A stretch of DNA of 30,428 nucleotides from JBBPYR01 sp038199755 (GTDB lineage Bacteria > Chloroflexota > Ktedonobacteria > Ktedonobacterales > Ktedonobacteraceae). Location: assembly GCA_038199755.1 (NCBI GenBank), contig JBBPYR010000264.1:1-30428 (forward strand), given 5' to 3'. Position 1 is the stretch's first letter. Every line of letters starts with the position of its first letter. Below are positions 22,445-29,162 of the stretch, piece after piece. The position numbers and the translations under genes were made by a program. The notes beneath the pieces are model-generated. The model was not told the origin of the DNA. It ran no database searches and saw only the letters and a program-made list of their open reading frames with translations.

Positions 22445-25444
22445 ATGAGTAATAACTGGAATCAAGAACAAAATAATCAGACAGTAAAAAATAATGGTAA
22501 TGGCGTACCGCATACCGGTGATTTGTCACAGGGCTATCGCCAGCCGCAACCACAAAATCCGCCAAATAACCAAAATTATTATCAGGGATATGAGCAATTT
22601 TCTCCTGCACCTGCACCCGCTTCTCAACCTTTGAGGCCGCCAAAGAGCTATCCAAGGCGACCAGAGCCTCAATCGCCGATGCCACAAATGCCTGCTGCCT
22701 TCCAGCAGATGTCGCCGCAGTTCCCACCGTTTCCGCCGCAACCATTGCCACGCACACAAGACCTGGGCAAGCAAGGGATGTGGCAGCAGCAGCAACCCCA
22801 GCAAGGATTTGTGGAGAATGCGATGCAGATGGTGCGTCAATGGTCCGGCAAAATGGCTGCCACGCGTGGGGGCACAAACATGGTCCCGCCACCAATGGTG
22901 TTATATAAAAATACGAATCCCGTGCTACCCGCCCAACCAAAACGTATTCGTTGGAAACGGTCACGCACGTTGCGCGTGTCTATGCAGATGCGCCGTCGAC
23001 GTGAGCGTTGGGAGAGCAAGAGTCCCACCGGGGGACGCATTGGTATGGGTATCGCCATTACGTTTCTGCTGCTGCTTGTGGTGATTCTCTCCTCGGCTAG
23101 CGCGTATGCCTATGGCTACTATCAAAGTCAGTTGCCGCGCTTGCAGGGCATCGCCAATCAACAGGTGTCGCAGACAACGCATATTTATGATAGAAATGGC
23201 GTGCCCCTTTATGATTCTTATGATCAATATGGCCGACGTACTCCCGCTTCGTATAGCCAGATACCACAGGTGATGCGCGATGCGATGGTGGCGGCGGAGG
23301 ATCACACCTTCTGGACGAATTCAGGTGTGGACCCACAGGGCATCTTGCGTGCGGCCACGCAATATTCACAAGCCGGTGCTGTGCAGAGCGGTGGCAGTAC
23401 GATTACACAGCAATTGATCAAGAATTTGACGCATAATGATGATGTGTCAATCAACCGCAAATTGCCGGAGGCCGCACTCGCGATAGGTTTGACGCAGCAA
23501 TATCCTAAAGAGAAGATCTTGGAGATGTATCTGAATGTGGCGCCATTCGGCTCGCAGGATCTGGGTGTTGAGGCGGCGGTAGAGGAATATTTCCACCTAA
23601 ATCGTAGCTGCGATAATAACTTCAAATGTACCCCTGGTATTGTGAAGCTTGAACGCAATCAAAAGGGGCAGATCGACCCGATTCTGGGGTTAGCACGCGC
23701 CTCTTTGCTGGCAGGTATGCCGCAGAATCCTGTGAATTATGATCCTACGGTCAAAGAAAACATGCCAGCAGCCCTCGCACGTCAGGATTATGTGCTGCTT
23801 CAGATGAAAGACCTGAATATGCTGGTGGATGGCAAGCCCATCACTGATGCTATGATTTTGCAGACAGAGAAACTCACAAAGAGTATGACCTTTAAGCCCT
23901 ATCAGCATGCAAAGAAGGCACCGCATTTTGTAGACTGGGTGGTCTCACAACTGGAAACACAGTTGGGGGTACCCACCTTTTTAACGGGTGGCTTCAATAT
24001 CTACACCACGATTGATGCCAACCTGGAAGATTATGTGGAGCGAGCAGTACAGCGACATTTGCAGCGGCCAGAGTATCAATTCTTTCCTTATCCTCACATC
24101 TCTCAGTTAAATACTGACTCTAATCTCAATGACTCAGCGGTGGTGGTGATGGACGCCAAGACCGGCGAAGTCCTGGCCATGAACGGAAGCGTGAATTATA
24201 ATTCCCCAGTGAAAGACGAGGGAGGCCAGTTCAATGCCGCCCTTTCGTCGCGCCAGCCTGGATCAACCTGGAAACCGATTGTCTACGCGACCGCCTTCGA
24301 GATGGGCTGGTATCCTGGCATTGTCTTACCTGATGTCAAAACGTATTTCCCCAGCGATGGGGGACCCCTTGCTAGCAATAATTACCACCCAACCGATTAT
24401 GGCAATACGTATCACAATTGGCATGGGGCACAAGCCTCGATTCGTAACGATATCGCCAACTCTATTAACATTTCTGCTATTAAAGCGTTAGCGTTCGCAG
24501 GCGTGGATAATGTCGCGAATACCGCAAGACGCTTTGGCATTACGGCCCTTGATAGTGATTTAGCGCAGGCACCGGGGCATCCTAAGACAGTAAGTCAATA
24601 TATTGGGCCATCTTTTGCACTGGGAACAATGGAGGTTCCGTTGCTGCAAATGGTGGGTGCCTATCAGGTGTTTGCCGATAATGGTACGCGCGTTCCCCCG
24701 CAGAGCGTTCTCGATATTTGGGATAACTACGGGCATCACCTGTATCATTATGATCCAACTCATCCACATGGCGTTCAGGTGATTTCGCCGCAGATTGCTT
24801 ATATGATGACGTCTGTGCTCTCTGATGAAGTGGCGCGTGCTCCTGAGTTTGCGCCGGATCATGTGCTCTCATTTTGGGATGGGTATGGCAACAATGACCT
24901 AACTTATCCAGATGTGGCCGCCAAAACAGGTACTACTGATAGCTTTAAGGACAACTGGACAATTGGCTACACCCCAGATGTGGTGGTGGGGGTGTGGTCT
25001 GGTAACGCGACGAACACACCAATGGCGTATAACGTAGTTGGTATTACGGGTGCCGCACCCATCTGGCATAGTGTGATCGAGCGTGTCAGTGGCAAATGTC
25101 CCAAGAACTATCCCTATCCGTTTGGCGATGACATTGAGTGCGGTCCTTACCATTCACCGTATACTATCCAGAAGTTTATGCCGCCAGCAGGAGTCGTGCA
25201 GGCTGCTGTTTCGGGCAATGATGGCCTGAAGGGTGCTGGACAATACGATTGGATGCTGGATGGTGAACAGCCAATGCAAAGTGGCTATGTAGGGGCAACC
25301 TGTACAGCTATGAACACCGGTAACAACGGCACTACTCCTGGGGGTACTACAACGGCGTGTCCACCTGGAGGTGGCAACAATGGCGGTGGTAATAATGGTG
25401 GCAATGGAAATGGGAATAATGGTGGCAATGGCAATAACGGGTGA
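22445..25444 (+). CDS. Class A penicillin-binding protein (bifunctional transglycosylase/transpeptidase)
   Basis: This enzyme polymerises lipid II glycan strands and cross-links their peptides outside the membrane. The 999 aa begin with about 165 residues of Pro/Gln/Asn-rich, probably disordered cytoplasmic sequence and a basic stretch (167-192). A transmembrane helix follows (about 199-223). The GT51 transglycosylase has AAEDHTFW (E285) and GGSTITQQLIKNL (316-328). The transpeptidase has STWK (S607, K610), SIN (673-675) and KTG (827-829), all intact. The last 45 residues or so are almost pure Gly/Asn. The ATG has AAGGA 11 bases upstream. A strong intrinsic terminator follows the stop. It is divergent from a membrane metallopeptidase with a similar Pro/Gln-rich cytoplasmic tail. 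Which PBP1 paralogue it is cannot be decided. Confidence 0.95.
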   Translation: MSNNWNQEQNNQTVKNNGNGVPHTGDLSQGYRQPQPQNPPNNQNYYQGYEQFSPAPAPASQPLRPPKSYPRRPEPQSPMPQMPAAFQQMSPQFPPFPPQPLPRTQDLGKQGMWQQQQPQQGFVENAMQMVRQWSGKMAATRGGTNMVPPPMVLYKNTNPVLPAQPKRIRWKRSRTLRVSMQMRRRRERWESKSPTGGRIGMGIAITFLLLLVVILSSASAYAYGYYQSQLPRLQGIANQQVSQTTHIYDRNGVPLYDSYDQYGRRTPASYSQIPQVMRDAMVAAEDHTFWTNSGVDPQGILRAATQYSQAGAVQSGGSTITQQLIKNLTHNDDVSINRKLPEAALAIGLTQQYPKEKILEMYLNVAPFGSQDLGVEAAVEEYFHLNRSCDNNFKCTPGIVKLERNQKGQIDPILGLARASLLAGMPQNPVNYDPTVKENMPAALARQDYVLLQMKDLNMLVDGKPITDAMILQTEKLTKSMTFKPYQHAKKAPHFVDWVVSQLETQLGVPTFLTGGFNIYTTIDANLEDYVERAVQRHLQRPEYQFFPYPHISQLNTDSNLNDSAVVVMDAKTGEVLAMNGSVNYNSPVKDEGGQFNAALSSRQPGSTWKPIVYATAFEMGWYPGIVLPDVKTYFPSDGGPLASNNYHPTDYGNTYHNWHGAQASIRNDIANSINISAIKALAFAGVDNVANTARRFGITALDSDLAQAPGHPKTVSQYIGPSFALGTMEVPLLQMVGAYQVFADNGTRVPPQSVLDIWDNYGHHLYHYDPTHPHGVQVISPQIAYMMTSVLSDEVARAPEFAPDHVLSFWDGYGNNDLTYPDVAAKTGTTDSFKDNWTIGYTPDVVVGVWSGNATNTPMAYNVVGITGAAPIWHSVIERVSGKCPKNYPYPFGDDIECGPYHSPYTIQKFMPPAGVVQAAVSGNDGLKGAGQYDWMLDGEQPMQSGYVGATCTAMNTGNNGTTPGGTTTACPPGGGNNGGGNNGGNGNGNNGGNGNNG
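25366..25441 (+). repeat. Gly-Asn codon repeat at the 3' end of the PBP gene
   Basis: A low-complexity stretch of GGN and AAY codons (GGTGGCAACAATGG-like units) encodes the Gly/Asn tail. Its imperfect repeats are a likely site of length variation between strains. The tail would be extracellular and flexible. Confidence 0.8.
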
Positions 25445-25455
25445 TGAATGCTAGC

Positions 25456-25499
25456 ATTCTCGGACTGGAAGCGTTTGCTCCCAGTCCGAGAATTTTTTT
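25456..25499 (+). terminator. Intrinsic terminator of the PBP gene
   Basis: ATTCTCGGACTGG (25456-25468) pairs perfectly with 25481-25493 around a 12-base loop and is followed by a run of seven T (25493-25499). This is the only textbook rho-independent terminator in the window. It starts 12 bases after the PBP stop codon. Confidence 0.92.
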
Positions 25500-25541
25500 G
25501 CCAGGGCTATTGCAAGATCGAAAAAATCTGGTGTGACAATT

Positions 25542-25628
25542 CCGTAGGGACCAGCTTCAGCGCGTCCCGTACCCGTTGAGGTGTGTTTCGCTAACGGGTG
25601 CGGGACGCGCTGAAGCTGGTCCCTACGG
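25542..25628. repeat. 36-bp-arm inverted repeat between the PBP terminator and the hrcA promoter
   Basis: Bases 25542-25577 pair with 25593-25628 with a single G-T wobble and a 15-base loop. Farther out, GGC..TTGCAA (25505-25515) and TTGCGACAGGCC (25632-25643) form an imperfect second inverted repeat. The 11-mer AATTTTTTTGC flanks the whole segment at 25491-25501 and 25647-25657. This arrangement resembles a small non-autonomous insertion (MITE-like) with duplicated target, but no relative is visible in the window. Confidence 0.7.
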
Positions 25629-25665
25629 ACTTTGCGACAGGCCGAAAATTTTTTTGCTATTGGAC

Positions 25666-25695
25666 TTGACAATCTCCCCTCTTGAGTGCTATTCT
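25666..25695 (+). promoter_or_regulatory. hrcA promoter overlapped by a CIRCE-like operator
   Basis: TTGACA (25666-25671) and TATTCT (25690-25695) are 18 bases apart. The same bases form a CIRCE-like dyad: TTGACAATC (25666-25674), nine bases, GAGTGCTAT (25684-25692). Compared with consensus TTAGCACTC-N9-GAGTGCTAA, the right half matches 8 of 9 and the left 6 of 9, the left apparently compromised by the -35 box. HrcA bound here would block RNA polymerase directly. Confidence 0.75.
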
Positions 25696-25698
25696 GTA

Positions 25699-25725
25699 CT
25701 TGCAGTCTCATGAAGAGAGTGCTAG
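25699..25725 (+). promoter_or_regulatory. Second CIRCE-like operator in the hrcA leader
   Basis: CTTGCAGTC (25699-25707), nine bases, GAGTGCTAG (25717-25725). The halves are reverse complements at 7 of 9 positions and the spacer is exactly the CIRCE length. It lies 33 bp, about three helical turns, downstream of the first, starting around the predicted transcription start. Confidence 0.7.
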
Positions 25726-25809
25726 CAATCGAACTTGACAAACGTTGTATCATCCTCGTATAGTGCTAAAACGCACATGCAAGCGTGGTACGGCAGGACG
25801 GATGAAGAT

Positions 25810-26865
25810 ATGACACCACTCAGTCAGCGTAAGCAGCAAATACTGCGTGCTCTTGTTGAGGAGTATATTCATACCGCCACCCCAATCGCGTCTGAAACGC
25901 TGGTACGCAAGTATGGGTTAAACTTTAGTTCTGCCACCGTACGGCATGAACTGGCAGGTCTGGAAGAGGCGAATCTGATTTATCAGCCGCATACCTCTGC
26001 TGGACGTGTACCGACTGATTTAGGCTATCGCTATTTTGTCGAGCATTTGATGCGCGAGTCCGCGCTTTCGCTCGACGAGCAACGCCTGATTCGGCATCAG
26101 TTCTACCAAGTACAGGACCAGTTGGACCAGTGGGTACGCCTAACGGCGTCGGTGATGGCGCGACTCTTGCATAGTGCTGCTGTAATGACGCAGCCGCGCT
26201 CCAATGAGGGACGCATCAAGCACTTCGAGGTGCTTGCTGTGACAGAACTTTCTGCCCATATGGTGCTTGTATTAACCGATGGCACGGTGAAGCAACAGCG
26301 TCTTTTGCTGGACTCAGCTATTCAGCAAGAAGAGTTGAGCGACCTGGCGGTACGCTTTAATGAGTTGTTTCATGAGAAGAATGCCCTGGAAATACGCACC
26401 CTGCTGAGCGAGCGTGATCTATCGACCGTAGAGCGGTTGATTAGTTCAAGCATTGTACATATCCTGGAGCAGCATGGCGACCCGCTGGGCGATACATTTT
26501 ATCGTGAAGGGGTGGTCAACATTCTGGAGCAGCCAGAGTATAGCCGTATGGGGCCGGAAGAGGAGCGCAACGAGCGTGTGCGTAAGGTAATGGAAGTCTT
26601 AGAGCAAAATCGCTTTTTACCTGCCTTAGCATCGCATCTGCGTCAATCCGATGGCGTACAGGTTATCATCGGCGGCGAAAACGAGTGGGACGAGATGAAG
26701 GATGTGAGCCTTGTGGTTGCCCGCTATGGGCAAGAGGGCAAGGTGAGCGGACTACTCGGCGTGATTGGCCCTACGCGCATGCAATATGGACGCGCCATTG
26801 CCGTCGTACGCTATATGGCGCAGGTGATGAACGAACTGCTTGCCGAAGTGTACGGCTACGAATAA
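25810..26865 (+). CDS. hrcA: Heat-inducible transcription repressor HrcA
   Basis: HrcA dimers bind CIRCE operators and repress chaperone genes at normal temperature. The 351 aa match the family length. The N-terminal winged helix reads LSQRKQQILRALVEEYIHTATPIASETLV, SSATVRHELAGLEEANLIYQPHTSAGRVPTDLGYRYFV, which is the HrcA signature. The C-terminal part includes the inserted GAF-like dimer domain (IIGGENEWDEMKDVSLVVARYG) and GVIGPTRMQYGRAIAVVRYMA. The frame is open from a TTG at 25735, but the ATG at 25810 gives the family N-terminus. Its ribosome site is modest (AGGA about 12 bases ahead), and an ATG at 25777 is a possible alternative. Two CIRCE-like sites in its promoter indicate autoregulation. 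dnaK follows after 118 bp. Confidence 0.95.
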   Translation: MTPLSQRKQQILRALVEEYIHTATPIASETLVRKYGLNFSSATVRHELAGLEEANLIYQPHTSAGRVPTDLGYRYFVEHLMRESALSLDEQRLIRHQFYQVQDQLDQWVRLTASVMARLLHSAAVMTQPRSNEGRIKHFEVLAVTELSAHMVLVLTDGTVKQQRLLLDSAIQQEELSDLAVRFNELFHEKNALEIRTLLSERDLSTVERLISSSIVHILEQHGDPLGDTFYREGVVNILEQPEYSRMGPEEERNERVRKVMEVLEQNRFLPALASHLRQSDGVQVIIGGENEWDEMKDVSLVVARYGQEGKVSGLLGVIGPTRMQYGRAIAVVRYMAQVMNELLAEVYGYE

Positions 26866-26908
26866 AGATAGATACTCAATAAGTAAGAATGAGCCCGAAA
26901 AGGGCGAA

Positions 26909-26955
26909 GGATGTCCACTAGGGTGTTTGTAACAGGATACTCACAAGGGGCATCC
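26909..26955 (+). promoter_or_regulatory. Paired GGATGYCC half-sites upstream of dnaK
   Basis: GGATGTCC (26909-26916) and, in inverse orientation, GGGCATCC (26948-26955) lie in the hrcA-dnaK gap, 29 bases before the dnaK start at the nearer edge. They match the half-sites of the two dyads ahead of dnaJ. The 31-bp separation differs from the 5-bp spacer there, so shared regulation is only a suggestion. Confidence 0.35.
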
Positions 26956-26983
26956 CCACTATATGTGTTAATAGGAGGCAACC

Positions 26984-28885
26984 GTGCCAAAGGTTATTGG
27001 AATTGACCTGGGAACCACGAACTCGTGTATTGCTGTTCTTGAGGGTGGCGAGCCTGTCGTAATCCCCAATGCAGAAGGAGCGCGCACCACTCCCTCAATT
27101 GTTGCGATTAATAAAAGCGGCGAACGCCTGGTTGGTGAAGTTGCCAAGCGTCAGGCGATCACCAATCCCGAAAATACCGTGTACTCAATCAAGCGCTTCA
27201 TGGGTCGCAAGTATGATGATCCAGAAGTAGATCGCGACCGCCGCATGGTTCCTTACAAGGTAGTGCGTGCAAGCAATGGTGATGCCTGGGTGGAGCTTCA
27301 GGGCAAGGCATATAGCCCGCCTGAGGTTTCAGCAATGATTTTGCAGAAACTCAAGGTCGATGCTGAGGCCTACCTTGGTGAGCGTGTCACAGAGGCGGTG
27401 ATTACTGTTCCCGCCTACTTTAACGACGCACAACGTCAGGCCACGCGTGATGCAGGGCGTATCGCGGGTCTGGATGTCAAGCGCATCATCAATGAGCCAA
27501 CCGCCGCTGCATTGGCGTATGGTCTTGATAAGAAAAAGGATGAAAAGATCGCTGTGTATGACCTGGGTGGTGGTACGTTCGATATCTCTATCCTGGAACT
27601 TGGCGATGGCGTCTTCGAGGTGAAGAGCACCAACGGTGATACCCACCTGGGTGGTGATGACTTTGATCAGCGCGTTATCACGTGGCTGGCCGATGAGTTC
27701 AAGAAGGAGCAGGGGATTGACCTGCGCCAGGACCGTATGGCCTTGCAGCGTTTGAAAGAGGCAGCTGAGAAGGCGAAGAAGGAACTCTCGAGTTCCTTGC
27801 AGACAGAGGTAAACCTCCCCTTTATCACCGCTGATGCTAGTGGGCCGAAACACCTGATGGTGAACCTTTCTCGTGCCAAGCTGGAGCAGTTGGTTGAGGA
27901 TCTGGTAGAGAAGTCACGTATTCCGGTGACAAAAGCCTTGAGTGATGCAAGCATGCGCCCTGGTGATGTCAATGAGGTGGTGCTGGTTGGTGGCCAAACG
28001 CGTATGCCAGCCGTGCAACTGATGGTGAAGCGCATTTTTGACCGCGAACCAAACCGTGGTGTGAACCCCGACGAGGTGGTGGCAATTGGTGCTTCTATTC
28101 AGGCGGGTGTTTTGACGGGCGATGTGAAGGATGTTCTATTGCTCGACGTGACGCCACTTTCTCTCGGTATCGAGACACTTGGCGGTGTCACGACCCGCTT
28201 GATTGAGCGCAACACCACTATCCCAACGCAGAAGGGCCAGGTGTTCTCTACGGCTAGCGATAATCAGCCCAGTGTAGAGATCAATGTGTTGCAGGGTGAG
28301 CGTGAGTTTGCGAAGGACAATCGTTCCTTGGGTACGTTTATCCTGGACGGTATTCCACCTGCCCCACGTGGTGTGCCACAGGTCGAGGTGACCTTCGATC
28401 TGGATGCCAACGGTATCGTTACCGTCTCTGCCCGCGACAAGGGAACAGGGCGTGAACAGAAGATTACCATTGTGGCTTCCAGTGGTCTCTCGAAGGACCA
28501 GATTGACAACATGGTACGTGATGCTGAGTCACATGCTGGTGAGGACCGCGCCCGCAAGGAAGAGGTCGAGGAACGCAATCTGGCCGATAGCGCAGCCTAT
28601 CGCGCCGAGAAGAGTATGAGCGAACTGGGCGATAAGATCACTTCTGAGCAGAAGAGTGAGCTTACGACGAAGATTGCTGATATCCGTTCCGCACTCAGCA
28701 CGGATGATGTGGCGCGCATCAAGGCAGCCCGCGAGAGCTTGGAGCAAGCTTTCTATAAGATCAGTGAAGCCATCTACCGCCCCAGTGGTGCGGAAGCTGG
28801 CGCAGGAGCAGGCTTTGATCCGGGGGCGACTCAGTCTTCAGGTGGTGGAGATGAGACCATCGAAGGCGACTTCAAAGAAGTCTAG
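26984..28885 (+). CDS. dnaK: Chaperone DnaK (Hsp70)
   Basis: ATP-driven Hsp70 that binds unfolded peptides with DnaJ and GrpE. The 633 aa begin MPKVIGIDLGTTNSCIAVLEG (phosphate-1 motif), with INEPTAAALAYGLDKK, IAVYDLGGGTFDISILELGDGVFEVKSTNGDTHLGGDDFD, VVLVGGQTRMPAVQ, the interdomain linker DVLLLDVTPLSLGIETLGG, the substrate-binding domain and a C-terminal GDETIEGDFKEV like other DnaK tails. The start codon is GTG with TAGGAGG six bases upstream, and family alignment supports it. It is transcribed with or just after hrcA. I see no CIRCE in the 118-bp gap, so it may rely on the hrcA promoter or an unseen one. A hairpin follows the stop. There is no grpE between hrcA and dnaK. Confidence 0.98.
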   Translation: MPKVIGIDLGTTNSCIAVLEGGEPVVIPNAEGARTTPSIVAINKSGERLVGEVAKRQAITNPENTVYSIKRFMGRKYDDPEVDRDRRMVPYKVVRASNGDAWVELQGKAYSPPEVSAMILQKLKVDAEAYLGERVTEAVITVPAYFNDAQRQATRDAGRIAGLDVKRIINEPTAAALAYGLDKKKDEKIAVYDLGGGTFDISILELGDGVFEVKSTNGDTHLGGDDFDQRVITWLADEFKKEQGIDLRQDRMALQRLKEAAEKAKKELSSSLQTEVNLPFITADASGPKHLMVNLSRAKLEQLVEDLVEKSRIPVTKALSDASMRPGDVNEVVLVGGQTRMPAVQLMVKRIFDREPNRGVNPDEVVAIGASIQAGVLTGDVKDVLLLDVTPLSLGIETLGGVTTRLIERNTTIPTQKGQVFSTASDNQPSVEINVLQGEREFAKDNRSLGTFILDGIPPAPRGVPQVEVTFDLDANGIVTVSARDKGTGREQKITIVASSGLSKDQIDNMVRDAESHAGEDRARKEEVEERNLADSAAYRAEKSMSELGDKITSEQKSELTTKIADIRSALSTDDVARIKAARESLEQAFYKISEAIYRPSGAEAGAGAGFDPGATQSSGGGDETIEGDFKEV

Positions 28886-28895
28886 GTGAGATCTG

Positions 28896-28922
28896 TCAGG
28901 ACGATGCAGTGCATCGTCCTGA
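28896..28922 (+). terminator. Hairpin after dnaK
   Basis: TCAGGACGATGCA (28896-28908) and its exact reverse complement (28910-28922) with one central base. In RNA the innermost pairs would open as a small loop. It starts 11 bases after the dnaK stop. No T-run follows, so it may only attenuate read-through into dnaJ or stabilise the dnaK mRNA. Confidence 0.65.
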
Positions 28923-28962
28923 TATCCATTGTATGTCAATATATACTATTCAGGCTATACAC

Positions 28963-28990
28963 TTGCGTCTATCTTGTAAACTGATGTAAT
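28963..28990 (+). promoter_or_regulatory. Possible distal dnaJ promoter
   Basis: TTGCGT (28963-28968), 16 bases, TGTAAT (28985-28990). The -10 is good and the -35 weak. It would start transcription just ahead of the first ATGTCC dyad (29014), placing that dyad in an operator position. Moderate to low certainty. Confidence 0.35.
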
Positions 28991-29013
28991 CTTAGTAAAC
29001 GGTAACAGTAGGT

Positions 29014-29030
29014 ATGTCCCTTGTGGGCAT
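29014..29030. promoter_or_regulatory. ATGTCC-N5-GGGCAT dyad (first operator-like site ahead of dnaJ)
   Basis: ATGTCCCTTGTGGGCAT, an inverted repeat of six-base halves with one mismatch and a five-base spacer. With the following CC it forms a 19-bp direct repeat, two mismatches, with the site 50 bp downstream. It is unlike CIRCE. Confidence 0.55.
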
Positions 29031-29063
29031 CCAGCGAGCCTGTAAGAGCGAGTTCGCACTTGA

Positions 29064-29080
29064 ATGTCCCATGTGGACAT
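29064..29080. promoter_or_regulatory. ATGTCC-N5-GGACAT dyad (second operator-like site ahead of dnaJ)
   Basis: ATGTCCCATGTGGACAT has perfect six-base inverted halves. It ends 9 bases before the -10 hexamer at 29090, so it covers the -35 region of that promoter, the position expected for a repressor or activator. The open frame of dnaJ extends back to this site, but these bases are not thought to be translated. Confidence 0.6.
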
Positions 29081-29086
29081 CCCGAT

Positions 29087-29095
29087 TGGTATAGT
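29087..29095 (+). promoter_or_regulatory. Extended -10 promoter candidate for dnaJ
   Basis: TGGTATAGT matches the extended -10 form TGnTATAAT with one difference. There is no consensus -35, which is typical of extended -10 promoters. It gives a leader of about 60 nt before dnaJ and would let dnaJ be expressed separately from dnaK. Confidence 0.45.
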
Positions 29096-29162
29096 AAACG
29101 AATGTTTTGTCCAGCAGCGCGGATTTGATCGCGCCCTGTTTCTGAAGGTAAAGGACCTGTTG

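Noticed and set aside
22396..22452. 18-codon upstream frame whose stop overlaps the PBP start (ATGAGTAA)
   Set aside because: Overlap is suggestive of translational coupling, but there is no proper ribosome site and the peptide shows no feature; chance is likely.
25743..25769. Third CIRCE-like half-site TAGTGCTAA in the hrcA leader
   Set aside because: The required left half 9 bases upstream does not match, so only an isolated half remains.
26870..26905. CIRCE-like dyad and small GCCC/GGGC hairpin after hrcA
   Set aside because: Dyad halves match CIRCE at only about half the positions; the hairpin stem is four base pairs without a T-run.
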